A DNA stretch of 34,884 bases. It comes from Planctomycetaceae bacterium (lineage in GTDB: Bacteria > Planctomycetota > Planctomycetia > Planctomycetales > Planctomycetaceae). The notes below the pieces were generated by a model. That model was not told the origin of the DNA and ran no database searches. It saw only the letters and a program-made list of their open reading frames with translations. The translations under genes and the position numbers were made by a program. Positions 27,193 to 34,884 of this stretch are shown here, one piece after another. Positions within the stretch are counted from its first letter, which is position 1. Each line of letters starts with the position of its first letter. The DNA lies in the NCBI GenBank assembly GCA_947476295.1, contig CANJQC010000052.1:1-34884 (forward strand), in the 5' to 3' direction.

Positions 27193-28704
27193 TCAGACTT
27201 TATCTGCCGCAGGGCAGACATAAGGTTCGCGATACTCTCGCGTCAACTGTGCATTTGCCGCATCGTTGTTTGTGAACAATTCTTTCTCGGTATCAAATTC
27301 CAGGAACGCCCCGAGCGACATTCGGTACTTGCCCAGATCGACGCCGTTCTTTTCCAGATGTTTGACAGTTCGATCCAGCGTCGCCTGATTGTCGTCCAGA
27401 CTCTTAATGCCGCTGAGATACGCAGAAACCTCAGACACCGGCAAACGATTTTCTTCGCCCATGTAGTATGAGATATTGCCAAGATGGCTGATCGCGGCGG
27501 AAAGGTGTCCCTCGCGAACGTCGGCATTTAGTTCCTCCACTTTGCGTGACTTCACAGCAGAGACAAAATTCTTAAAGTGATCGCCACCACCGCTGAATTC
27601 GCGAATCAGGTTCTTGTCCTTGTCGAAAACCGAACAGTGGCTGTATTGGTCCTGTACCAGATAGCCTTCAGATCCGTAGAATACTACCCCGATCTTGTTG
27701 TCCTTTGTGCTGCGGAATAAGATGTTTAACTCTTCATCATCACTGTCATCGGCACTCAGGCCGCGCGTTTCAAAGACGATGCACTTGGTGCCGTAGTCGT
27801 AAATTGAAACTTCCGTATTGCCCGTATCGCCCGCATCGACATAGTTTGGATCGTTATGTTCGGCCTGATATCCTAGGCGTCCGCCGTAGGTGAAGATCGT
27901 GGATGGATGCGTGTCGATCCCAAGTCCCCAGCGTGCGACGTCGGTTTGATGAGGCCCCTGGTTGCCGAGGTCGCCATTTCCGTAGTGCCGCTGCCAGTGC
28001 CAGTCGTAGTGAAATCGCTCACGTGTGCATTTCGGATCGGTAAGCGACGCCGGGCCGCTCCACAGGTCAAAATTCACGTTCGCAGGAATCGCGTAGTCGC
28101 CTTTTACTCCGATGCTCTTGCGGCGTTTGTAGCACAGGCCTCGGGCGAAATTGACTTCACCGATTCCGCCTGCACGGATGAAGGCAAATGCCTCAATGAT
28201 CGCTTTACTGGATCGGCATTGCGTTCCCACCTGGCACATTCGGCCGTATTTGCGAGCGGCTGCGATCAGGGCCGTGCCTTCATGGACATTGTGACAGACG
28301 GGCTTTTCAATGTAGGCATCTTTGCCTGCCTGCATGGCCCAGACACCGGTGAGTGCGTGCCAGTGATTCGGAGTGGCGGTGCTGATGAAATCGATGGACT
28401 TGTCGTCGAACGCCCGACGCATATCGATCACAGCCTGGGGCCGCATTCCCTGCTTCTTTTCGATGTCATCACAACGGCGATTGGCAACCGCTTCGTCCGC
28501 ATCGACGATGATGCGAATTTCTGTGCGTTCGTCTTGCAGATATTCATCAATGTGCGAACCGCCACGACCGTTCGCACCGATAACCGCGACTCCCAGCTTT
28601 TCATTTGCCGACGTCCCGGCGCGGCCAATTGCAGGAGCGACCATAAAAGTGGATGCAGCGACAGCGGATGACTTAAGGAATCGGCGACGATTAAACTGAC
28701 TCAT
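27193..28704 (-). CDS. Tat-exported Gfo/Idh/MocA-family oxidoreductase
   Basis: The 503-residue product starts with a twin-arginine signal (NRRRFLKSSAVAAS, residues 5-18) followed by a hydrophobic stretch ending near GRAG. The Rossmann domain begins with VAVIGANGRGG (39-49), and the family signature EKPVCHN has catalytic-region Lys134. The C-terminal part is the usual dehydrogenase-specific beta-sheet domain. Members oxidise or reduce sugars and inositols with NAD(P). Tat export implies that it folds with cofactor before leaving the cytoplasm. Exported paralogues of this kind are abundant in planctomycetes, and their substrates are mostly unknown. GAGG about 8 bases before ATG 28704 supports the start. 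It is about 170 bp upstream of tpx. Confidence 0.93.
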   Translation of the reverse strand: MSQFNRRRFLKSSAVAASTFMVAPAIGRAGTSANEKLGVAVIGANGRGGSHIDEYLQDERTEIRIIVDADEAVANRRCDDIEKKQGMRPQAVIDMRRAFDDKSIDFISTATPNHWHALTGVWAMQAGKDAYIEKPVCHNVHEGTALIAAARKYGRMCQVGTQCRSSKAIIEAFAFIRAGGIGEVNFARGLCYKRRKSIGVKGDYAIPANVNFDLWSGPASLTDPKCTRERFHYDWHWQRHYGNGDLGNQGPHQTDVARWGLGIDTHPSTIFTYGGRLGYQAEHNDPNYVDAGDTGNTEVSIYDYGTKCIVFETRGLSADDSDDEELNILFRSTKDNKIGVVFYGSEGYLVQDQYSHCSVFDKDKNLIREFSGGGDHFKNFVSAVKSRKVEELNADVREGHLSAAISHLGNISYYMGEENRLPVSEVSAYLSGIKSLDDNQATLDRTVKHLEKNGVDLGKYRMSLGAFLEFDTEKELFTNNDAANAQLTREYREPYVCPAADKV

Positions 28705-29101
28705 AGCGGAACCTCAGCGGGGTGGGAAGTTAAGTAATGGGTGTGCTCAAAGTGTCAAAGACAGACGTCGTCTGTTACAACCATCGATACTCTGGACCGC
28801 ATGGAACTCGATTCTCGCAACGGATGCAAGTGAACGCGGCATTTTCACTGTGGGTCAGTTATAGATCATGGGCAGGCTGTAGGGTGTGACAAGCAACGCG
28901 CAGGCACACCGAAACACGGTCATGGTGTGCCTGCGCTGCCGCTTGTCACACCGAAACACGGTCATGGTGTGCCTGCGCTGCCGCTTGTCACACCCTACTA
29001 ATTCACAAACTGGCCAGCCGTGGCATTTTCACTGTGGCTCATAAGTCCGGCGTTAACGAAATCCATCCCGTCATGCTCCAGGAAGAAAAACGAGGCTTGC
29101 G
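28705..29101. other. Intergenic stretch with repeat cluster
   Basis: The gap lies between divergent genes. About 200 bases of it are the repeat structure listed separately. The bases next to each gene would contain the two promoters, but none is clear. A GAGG ribosome-binding site lies just before the plus-strand gene at 29102. No coding frame is supported. Confidence 0.6.
28838..29037. repeat. Tandem and inverted repeat block bracketed by 16-bp direct repeats
   Basis: A 42-bp unit occurs twice in tandem (28905-28946 and 28947-28988) and a third copy is begun by six bases. The left flank 28881-28910 is the imperfect reverse complement of 28966-28996 (AGGGTGTGACAAGC...GGCACACC), so the block folds into a long hairpin. 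Outside it, the 16-mer GGCATTTTCACTGTGG occurs at 28838-28853 and again at 29022-29037; two bases beyond one mismatch also agree. The direct repeats could mark an insertion or a duplication. There is no transposase. Confidence 0.8.
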
Positions 29102-30088
29102 ATGACCGGTCGAATCTTGATTGGAACAGATGAGGCTGGATATGGGCCGAATCTTGGGCCACTCACGGTCGTGGCGACTGCATGGCATCTGCCCGATGGC
29201 GTCGAACCGCTGGACCTATGGGACGAACTGACGTCCGTCCTCACGTGTACGCCCGAACGTGGTGATCAACGATTGTTTGTGGCGGATTCGAAGAAAGTTT
29301 TCTCACCAGGTAAAGGTCTGGAAGCGCTGGAAGTCGCGGTTTTGGCGTTCTTAAATCTCATCAAGGTCAACACTTCGTCTATCGATCAATTGTGTTGTGG
29401 CATCAGTATGGTATCACAGACTGTTCCGTTTTCAGACGCTTATCTGGCCGAACCGTGGAACACCATGCCCGGCCTGAGGCTGCCGGTTGATTCGAGCGGC
29501 GATCACATCAGCGAATGGGTTACGACGCTGAATACTGAATTACAGGCTCGCGGGATTCAGTTACTTGGCATCCGGGCGAGAATTATGTTTCCGGAAGAAT
29601 TCAACCAGTTGGTGACGCTGGCAGATTCCAAAGGAGTGGTTCTGTCGAATGCCACGCTGCAATTGGTGCGCGATCTTGCGGATTCGTGTGCCGCAGATGC
29701 AGATTTAAGCGACAGACCGACCCTCGTGGTCTGTGATAAGCACGGTGGGCGAAATCGGTACGACGAATTGATCTCGCAGCACTTTGACGATCAGTTTGTG
29801 TTTCGCTTGGAAGAATCACGTGAAAAATCCCGATACCGCATGGGTTCGATGGATTTTTGTTTTCGCACGAAGGCTGAAGAATTTCTCCCGGTGGCTCTCG
29901 CGTCGATGGTTGCCAAGTACACGCGAGAGGTCCTGATGCACCAGTTCAATCACTTTTGGGCACAACACATCCCCGGACTCAAGCCGACTCAAGGCTACCC
30001 GCTCGATGCCAAACGCTTCCGCGAAGACATCGCTGCTTCAGTTGAGTCGCTGAACGTCCCCATAAATCAGCTTTGGCGGAGCCGATAG
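29102..30088 (+). CDS. Divergent RNase HII-like (RNase H fold) protein
   Basis: The 328-residue product begins like RNase HII: GTDEAGYGPNLGPL (D10, E11, G13; type 2 enzymes have G-x-DEAGRGP-x-x-GP). It continues with VADSKKVF (62-65, compare DSKKL), an acidic residue D212 at the end of a strand (LVVCDKHGG), and KAEEFLPVALASMVAKYTRE (257-276), close to the KAD...ASI-AK-TRD segment of RNase HII with E259 at about the place of the fourth metal ligand. RNase HII removes ribonucleotides and RNA primers from DNA and is normally 200-260 residues. This protein has an inserted region of about 100 residues (about 95-205) and Tyr in place of the conserved Arg after DEAG. Start supported by GAGG before ATG 29102. 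It could be a nuclease with altered specificity or a non-catalytic paralogue; the assignment is by pattern only. Confidence 0.72.
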   Translation: MTGRILIGTDEAGYGPNLGPLTVVATAWHLPDGVEPLDLWDELTSVLTCTPERGDQRLFVADSKKVFSPGKGLEALEVAVLAFLNLIKVNTSSIDQLCCGISMVSQTVPFSDAYLAEPWNTMPGLRLPVDSSGDHISEWVTTLNTELQARGIQLLGIRARIMFPEEFNQLVTLADSKGVVLSNATLQLVRDLADSCAADADLSDRPTLVVCDKHGGRNRYDELISQHFDDQFVFRLEESREKSRYRMGSMDFCFRTKAEEFLPVALASMVAKYTREVLMHQFNHFWAQHIPGLKPTQGYPLDAKRFREDIAASVESLNVPINQLWRSR

Positions 30089-30861
30089 GCGGATCACAGA
30101 ATTGTTGCTCGTGTCTCCGACGCGAGTCTTCCCGCCACGGAGTGACGGGCAACTATGGGTTGCGGGCGAAGACCGCGTTAGGGCTGCCACATTTGATATT
30201 GGCGTTTCCTAGGGCCATGCCCTAGGCTCTCACATTGTGCCACGTTGCGGCAAACCGTTGCGGCAACAACCACCCCATTTATTCGTTTGTCATCGTCGTT
30301 GCTGACGGGGACATCTTTCGTCCCTGACGGGACTTTCGGATTTCAGCTCGCGCAAACCCACCGTTAAAACGGTGGGCTATTGTCGATTGTCCCTGGCGGG
30401 ACCAACGCTGCGGAACAAGCACCTCCACACGCGCCAATCGTGCCGTGACAAACCAGATTTCCACAACAAATCAAGGATTTCCAGCTCACAGCCTGCGTGA
30501 ATTCTGTCAACTGTCGCCACCACGTCAACAAAGTGCGGGTTCAGGCTTCTTTGACTACGAATTGGCAATTCGTGCGGCAATAGTTTTGTTTTTCAAGGAG
30601 CAATACCATATGCGCGGACAGAGTGCCGTCCATCTCAGGACTTGTCCATATTCAACTCCGCGTTTTGCCGTTGGGAAATCTCCAACACTGCAGAATCCCG
30701 TCGGAGAAGCGACGGGTGTACGGCACTCCCGGAGGGGGCAAAAACGGTCGGGTCTCATTGATTTGAGACTTGTCCCTTTTCTGCCTTCTTCGAGAGATCA
30801 CGTTGCGCGCTTACAATATCTTGACAGTGCCATTCGTTCCTGACACCTCTTTGTCCTTCAA
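30089..30861. other. Long intergenic stretch rich in dyads, no confident gene
   Basis: About 770 bases between convergent genes. Dyads include CCTAGGGC/GCCCTAGG (30208-30226), a 10-bp direct repeat GTTGCGGCAA (30244-30253, 30257-30266), CCCGTCG/CGACGGG (30697-30716) and GTCTCA/TGAGAC (30752-30769). The repeat at 30320-30402 is listed separately. Frames of 60-130 codons are open on both strands but none resembles a protein. Downstream ends of the RNase HII-like gene and of mazF fall here. Confidence 0.6.
30320..30402. repeat. Three-hairpin repeat (GTCCCTGACGGGAC type)
   Basis: GTCCCTGACGGGAC at 30320-30333 and GTCCCTGGCGGGAC at 30389-30402 are near-identical small hairpins. Between them CCCACCGTT (30357-30365) pairs with AACGGTGGG (30368-30376). 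The arrangement is orderly and unlikely by chance. It looks like a dispersed palindromic repeat unit; copy number in the genome is unknown. Confidence 0.7.
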
Positions 30862-31206
30862 TCAGCGTCCGAGAACGACATCGATTCCATTGAGAATGGC
30901 TTCCAATTGCTGGCTCGAAAGCTTGCCGCTGCGTTCAGTGAGCAGCTGTTTGTCCAATGCCACTATCAGAGAGACATTGGCAACCGAATCTTTTGGCAGC
31001 CCAGTTACCCCCGTCTTCAAAAGTACATTTCCAGGAGCTGTCGCCCATTTGAGATTGCTCGTCAACGGAACGCAAACGACCGTTCCGATCCGACTTCGAT
31101 TCATCGCATCGCATTGGACGACGACGACAGGCCGTCTGAAACCGGGTGCCGAACCAATCGGCTCGCCGATGTCAGCCCACCAGACTTCGCCCTGAGCGAT
31201 TACCAT
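30862..31206 (-). CDS. mazF: MazF/PemK-type mRNA interferase toxin
   Basis: The 114-residue product has the PemK/MazF beta-barrel pattern: QGEVWWADIGEP...GFRRPVVVVQ (Arg of the active site), VVCVPLTSN (the usual threonine), and a late LIVALDKQLL...G segment. Such toxins cut RNA at short sequence motifs as ribosome-independent endonucleases. The gene overlaps the end of the antitoxin gene by 7 bp, so the two are translationally coupled. It is probably repressed and neutralised by that partner. It lies next to dyad-rich sequence, the kind of place toxin-antitoxin modules often occupy. Cleavage specificity unknown. Confidence 0.92.
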   Translation of the reverse strand: MVIAQGEVWWADIGEPIGSAPGFRRPVVVVQCDAMNRSRIGTVVCVPLTSNLKWATAPGNVLLKTGVTGLPKDSVANVSLIVALDKQLLTERSGKLSSQQLEAILNGIDVVLGR

Positions 31207-31436
31207 TCCACTCGCCGCAGCGTTTGTCGCGCGGCCTCACGGGTGAAGTCATTCAGCGCAGGCCCCACCTCATCAACCACCGTGTTCATCGCCGCCGCGA
31301 CCTGGTCGTCGTCGTGCCGGGCAACGAATTCGGCCAGAGCTCTGGTGTAGAGCTGACTGCGCGAAGTCTGTAATCGCTCCGCCAATCGCTCTGCTTCCTC
31401 AAAGACCTTATCTGGGATGGAAATGGCAGTCTTCAT
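31200..31436 (-). CDS. mazE: Ribbon-helix-helix antitoxin
   Basis: The 78-residue product starts with the ribbon-helix-helix pattern MKTAISIPDKVFEEAERLAE followed by a serine/arginine turn and second helix (TSRSQLYTRALAEFVARH), as in CopG/MazE-like antitoxins. The C-terminal part (about 45-78) is polar and should wrap the toxin. It would dimerise, bind its own promoter and neutralise MazF; Lon or Clp degradation frees the toxin in the family. The symbol is given by partner and is tentative because the DNA-binding fold is ribbon-helix-helix and not the AbrB fold of E. coli MazE. A near-consensus promoter ends six bases before the ATG. Confidence 0.88.
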   Translation of the reverse strand: MKTAISIPDKVFEEAERLAERLQTSRSQLYTRALAEFVARHDDDQVAAAMNTVVDEVGPALNDFTREAARQTLRRVEW

Positions 31437-31442
31437 ACCAAG

Positions 31443-31470
31443 AGTATAACCGAATTGGCCCGCACGTCAA
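31443..31470 (-). promoter_or_regulatory. Sigma-70-type promoter of the toxin-antitoxin pair
   Basis: On the minus strand TTGACG (31470-31465) and TATACT (31448-31443) are separated by 16 bases, close to the TTGACA/TATAAT consensus. The A of the antitoxin ATG lies seven bases after the -10 box, at the expected transcription start. The transcript would be leaderless or nearly so. No Shine-Dalgarno is present. Confidence 0.6.
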
Positions 31471-31522
31471 GAAGACGATATTTCCCAAGGACTCAAAAAA
31501 GTGTCAGACTCGAATGTCACTT

Positions 31523-34069
31523 TCAGCGATTGAACAGAAATCCGGGGCTGTTGATGAGTGCCCAGGTCAGATCTTCAGTGGCCTCTTTCGGTGTGGCGAC
31601 CGTGCTGAAGTACTCGACCGTGCGACTCAACTCTTCCGCCGATGGCTTTCTGCAGAGCGTGGAAAGATAAATCGTTTCGATCAATTGCTCGTTCGTCGCT
31701 CCCGCCGCGATCGTTTTCGCAATAATGCCATCCGGATGAGCGATCGCATCTCCGATCGTCGGGCCGTTGACCATGTTCAACGTCTGCCCCAGACTAACGT
31801 CACTCGTGCGTTCGCATTCACAGGGTGACTCACGTGGAGCGCGTCCGAACATATCCAAGAAAGCGACCTCTACCTGCGAGTCCGGCAATTCTGAGGCCCG
31901 AAACCCAGCTGGAACTCCTGGAAGAGCGCGCGGGGCGCCAGTGGCCTGAATGATGGCGTCATACAACTGTTCCGCTGACAACCGTCGCGGCACAGCGTGC
32001 GAGTAGTTCATCGTGTCGTCGTCATTCCACTTGTTGCTTTCTAGGCTGCGTTGATATGTGGCAGACGTGCAGATAAGACGGATGAGGCGCTTCAGATTAT
32101 AGCCATTGTCGGTAAAGTCTTTTGTCAGCGCATCAAGCAGTTCTGAATTGGAAGCCGGATTGCTGGCACGGATATCATCGACAGGATCGATGATGCCGCG
32201 GCCAAGGAAGTAGCTCCAGTACCGATTGACAATGCTGCGAGCGAAGTATGGGTTTTCTTTGGCCGTCAGCCATTGAGACAACTGCTCACGTCGGTGCGCA
32301 CCCGCATTGACTGCACCGGCATGTGAAAACGGAAACTTTGGCGATGCTGCCTGATTGGTTGATGGATTGACCACAGCTTCCGGTGATGCGTTCGTGAACA
32401 CGAATTCGTCACCATCCGGCAGAGCCCGGCGACCGACATCGGCAAAGTAGGCGGCAAGTTCGTAGTACTGGTTCTGAGTCCAGCGTTCAAAAGGATGGTC
32501 GTGGCACTGATTGCAACTGAAACGTGTACCAAGGAAGACTTGCGTCATGTTTTCCATGACCAGCTTTGGTTCCCGGGCAATGCGGAAGTAATTGGCTGCC
32601 GGATTTTCCAGCGCGCTGCCTCCGGCAGTCATCAGTTCAGCAGCAAATTGATCGTAAGGCGTGTTGGTGGCAACGGCCTGGCGAATCCAGTTGCGAAACG
32701 CCCAGACGCCACGTTCGGTGACCGTCTTGCGACGATTGAGCAGCAGATCACTCCATTTGAGCGTCCAGTGTTCCACGTATTCCGGACGTGACAGCAATTG
32801 ATCTATCATCGCAGCACGTTTGGCGACTGGCTCCGCGGTGTCTGCCAGAAATGCATTGACTTCTGCAATTGTCGGCGGCACACCGGCAATATCCAGCGAT
32901 ACGCGACGGAAAAACTCGGCATCGTCGGCAGGGCCGGACGGAAGAAGTTTCATCCGCTGTAGTTTTGAGTTCACTAGGCCATCGATAAAATTCTGTTCCG
33001 GCGACGGCGTCCATTCGTATCCATCCCGGTTGCCCAGAATGGAGACAGGTGCCGCAGCGTAGTTGCCTTCAAACCGAACCAAGGCCGCCGCTTCGCCTCG
33101 TTGCACAGCCTTGATCAGTCCCTGCCTAGAAACAGTGGCGACTTCGAAATTGCTCGTTTCGAACACAGCTTCCCGAGTCACATCGCGCGTCGTGCCGTCA
33201 GCATAGGTTGCGATCACAATCAACTGCTGCTGATCATGGCGAAGTTGCAGCAGGGGAGTCGGCGGATAAATCGCGATGTTCGCGACTCGTGCGGCATCAG
33301 GTTTGTACTGACAACCTTCTGCGATCCATTGCTCCAGTACCTTGTAATAACGCGACTGCTCGTCGAACAGGAATCCGCCTTCATGTGGTACGCCCTGCGT
33401 TGGCTTCAGCAGCATCAGACTCTGGGATGGCTCAGAACGATTAAAGCGGCGGCCGGAGATATCATCCACGAAGGCTCGATAGTCGTAAACGGAGTCGTAT
33501 CCTCGCAGCGAAAGTTTGAATCCGTTCTTGCCTGCCTGCGAACCGTGACATGTGCCCTGATTACAGCCGACTTTGCTCAGAATCGGATTCACATCGCGAA
33601 TAAAGTCGACAGGAACAGCGTCCACTGCCGTCACATGAATCGGGATTTCCAGTTTTTGCCCCACGGCTTCAACAACGATTGACCCTTCACCTGCCATGAG
33701 GGGAGCAACATAACCATCCGCATCGACGCTGCACACCGGCGACACAGTTGTGACGGTTGCTATGCTGCTGACATCGATCTTCTGGCCGTCCGATGTGATG
33801 CCCGTGACGATCACGCGGCGTGAATCGCGGATTGACGAAAGCGTGACTTCAGGCGGGTAAGCTTCCAGTCGCACATAAGTTCGCACTGCCGCATTGGCCG
33901 TCTCAGCTGGCGCGTTTTCTTTGGCGAGCGGGGCGGCGTCAGCCCCCTGGTCCGTCGCCGCTGCGTTGCCAGGCACAGGTTGCGGTTCGTCTGCGGAAGC
34001 CATGGTGACCAGCAGACCGGTTGCTGCAAACAAGGCCAGGCGGCAAGTTTGATTGACGAGTATCATCAT
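31523..34069 (-). CDS. Secreted DUF1549/DUF1553 protein with Big-2-like domains
   Basis: The 848-residue product has a signal peptide (hydrophobic ALFAATGLLVTMASA, residues 12-26). An Ig-like Big-2 domain at about 65-150 is followed by a cytochrome-like segment with VGCNQGTCHGS (C169, C174, H175; spacing C-x4-CH instead of C-x2-CH). A second Big-2-like region spans about 265-345, then DUF1549 (about 365-570, including CNQCHDHPFERW) and DUF1553 (about 600-835, including RSIVNRYWSYFLGRG). These multidomain proteins are expanded in planctomycetes and are thought to act outside the cytoplasm, possibly in polysaccharide breakdown or redox steps; the biochemical role is not established. Two ATGs occur at 34069 and 34066. 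The WD40 gene ends 56 bp upstream on the same strand. Confidence 0.93.
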   Translation of the reverse strand: MMILVNQTCRLALFAATGLLVTMASADEPQPVPGNAAATDQGADAAPLAKENAPAETANAAVRTYVRLEAYPPEVTLSSIRDSRRVIVTGITSDGQKIDVSSIATVTTVSPVCSVDADGYVAPLMAGEGSIVVEAVGQKLEIPIHVTAVDAVPVDFIRDVNPILSKVGCNQGTCHGSQAGKNGFKLSLRGYDSVYDYRAFVDDISGRRFNRSEPSQSLMLLKPTQGVPHEGGFLFDEQSRYYKVLEQWIAEGCQYKPDAARVANIAIYPPTPLLQLRHDQQQLIVIATYADGTTRDVTREAVFETSNFEVATVSRQGLIKAVQRGEAAALVRFEGNYAAAPVSILGNRDGYEWTPSPEQNFIDGLVNSKLQRMKLLPSGPADDAEFFRRVSLDIAGVPPTIAEVNAFLADTAEPVAKRAAMIDQLLSRPEYVEHWTLKWSDLLLNRRKTVTERGVWAFRNWIRQAVATNTPYDQFAAELMTAGGSALENPAANYFRIAREPKLVMENMTQVFLGTRFSCNQCHDHPFERWTQNQYYELAAYFADVGRRALPDGDEFVFTNASPEAVVNPSTNQAASPKFPFSHAGAVNAGAHRREQLSQWLTAKENPYFARSIVNRYWSYFLGRGIIDPVDDIRASNPASNSELLDALTKDFTDNGYNLKRLIRLICTSATYQRSLESNKWNDDDTMNYSHAVPRRLSAEQLYDAIIQATGAPRALPGVPAGFRASELPDSQVEVAFLDMFGRAPRESPCECERTSDVSLGQTLNMVNGPTIGDAIAHPDGIIAKTIAAGATNEQLIETIYLSTLCRKPSAEELSRTVEYFSTVATPKEATEDLTWALINSPGFLFNR

Positions 34070-34125
34070 GAGTGGTCTCGTTGGGAATTGAATGGTCTGG
34101 TTGGGAAGTAGTCAGGTGAAACGAT

Positions 34126-34884
34126 TTATTCGCCCACCGTCGCGACGGACGGTGGTGCGGTAGTCAAAGGGGCCGCCGGGAAAGTCTTTTCAACGGCACC
34201 GGTTTCGGCATTGCACAATTTGATCATGCCATCGAATCCGGACACGGCAACCTGCATTTCATCGGGACGAAAGCTAACGGAAAAAACAGGAGCTGTCACA
34301 TCAGGGATGTCCACAAATTTCGCCGCATCTTCCGTCATATAGATTCTTGCCGCACCGGAAACTGCAGTACTGGATCCGACGACAAACTTGTTTCCGGAAG
34401 GACTTAAATCTAGGTCGCACAGTCGTCCGGGCAGTTTTGAGTACGCTCGGATGAGATTGAAGTCGTCGCCGATCTGGCGAGCCTTCTCACGGAAAATCTT
34501 GTACAAACGTGGTTCGCCGTCGGAACCGACGGCGAGCACCTGTTCAAGCGTCGGATGGCGAATCACATCCACAAGTCCACCCTTCAATGCTCCCGGCGTG
34601 ATGCTCGTGATGTTGTCCACAAACTGCCCGGTAGCCACGATTGTCAGTTTCATCGACATGTCTCGACTGACGCTGATCACATGGTCGTTTGCCAGAGAAA
34701 ACGTCGTCCCCTGAACCCAGTCAGAATGAGCATCCATGCGCATCGTCACTTCCGCATTTTCAACTTTGACAACGCGCACTCGATTGTCCGCTGCACCAAA
34801 GGAGACCAATGTTCCGTCATTATTGAAAGACAATCCGAACAACGTATCAAGAGCCAGCGTCACGGAATGCAACAGCTTACCATC
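34126..34884 (-). CDS. WD40-repeat beta-propeller protein, C-terminal part
   Basis: The frame is open to the window edge; 253 residues are visible and the N-terminus lies beyond 34884. WD40-like blades are seen as TLFGLSFNNDGTLVSFGAAD, SDWVQGTTFSLANDHVISVS, RDMSMKLTIVATG, LCDLDLSPSGNKFVVGSS and FSVSFRPDEMQVAVSGFDG with final strand IKLCNAETG. The frame includes a TTG at 34872, but codons before it continue the repeat, so it is not the start. In planctomycetes such proteins often combine a cytochrome c region with WD40 blades and pair with a DUF1549/DUF1553 gene, as here with a 56-bp gap. The pair probably works together outside the cytoplasm (inference). Confidence 0.88.
   Translation of the reverse strand, partial: DGKLLHSVTLALDTLFGLSFNNDGTLVSFGAADNRVRVVKVENAEVTMRMDAHSDWVQGTTFSLANDHVISVSRDMSMKLTIVATGQFVDNITSITPGALKGGLVDVIRHPTLEQVLAVGSDGEPRLYKIFREKARQIGDDFNLIRAYSKLPGRLCDLDLSPSGNKFVVGSSTAVSGAARIYMTEDAAKFVDIPDVTAPVFSVSFRPDEMQVAVSGFDGMIKLCNAETGAVEKTFPAAPLTTAPPSVATVGE

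Noticed and set aside
27907-28671. 254-codon plus-strand frame
   Set aside because: Antisense to the Tat-exported oxidoreductase, whose motifs are clear on the other strand.
28905-28994. Possible CRISPR array (42-bp repeat)
   Set aside because: The copies are directly adjacent with no spacers and no cas genes are nearby; it is a tandem repeat.

Overview
The window looks like chromosomal DNA of a planctomycete (Planctomycetota, Pirellula/Planctomyces-like). The basis is the gene content: a secreted DUF1549/DUF1553 protein with Big-2-like domains and a CNQGTCH motif, a Gfo/Idh/MocA oxidoreductase with a Tat signal, large PQQ-like and WD40 beta-propeller proteins, SMP-30 and NHL propellers, a PPi-type phosphofructokinase, and several GC-rich dyad repeats between genes. 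Base composition is moderately GC-rich and even. No rRNA, tRNA, phage module, intact insertion sequence or CRISPR array was seen. The species cannot be named from the sequence alone.

Layout. Positions 1-12177 are all on the minus strand. In transcription order they encode an HpcH/HpaI aldolase fused to two cupin domains, a D-2-hydroxyacid dehydrogenase, a secreted SMP-30-type lactonase-like protein, an NHL propeller, a zinc-type alcohol dehydrogenase (12 bp after the NHL gene), a 1.6-kaa secreted or anchored double-propeller protein, and a DegT-type aminotransferase cut by the window edge. Lactonase, dehydrogenases and a pyruvate-type aldolase side by side suggest sugar-acid or other small hydroxy-acid catabolism. 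Between the first two genes lies a 228-bp element with 14-bp terminal inverted repeats and nested internal inverted repeats (10226-10453).

Positions 12722-22047 are mostly on the plus strand: the remains of an internally deleted alpha/beta hydrolase, a secreted tandem cyclase-family protein, a GlpF-type aquaglyceroporin, a PlsC-like acyltransferase, a histidine kinase/response regulator pair with a 4-bp overlap, a small acidic protein followed by a terminator hairpin, and a helical protein of unknown function. One minus-strand gene (20357-20836) encodes an unrecognised protein with a Cys...HAW...D pattern.

Positions 22066-28704 are a minus-strand housekeeping block. In transcription order: the Tat-exported Gfo/Idh/MocA protein, thiol peroxidase, Xaa-Pro peptidase, accB, accC and PPi-dependent phosphofructokinase. 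The efp gene that often sits between the peptidase and accB in other bacteria is absent.

Positions 28705-34884 are accessory in character. They hold a repeat cluster (42-bp tandem repeats inside an inverted repeat, bracketed by 16-bp direct repeats), a divergent RNase HII-like protein, more dyad repeats, a MazF-type toxin with a ribbon-helix-helix antitoxin driven by a near-consensus promoter that predicts a leaderless mRNA, the DUF1549/DUF1553 protein, and the C-terminal part of a WD40 protein. The best candidates for something undescribed are the RNase HII-like protein, the aldolase-bicupin fusion, the nested inverted-repeat element, and the Cys/His/Asp protein.
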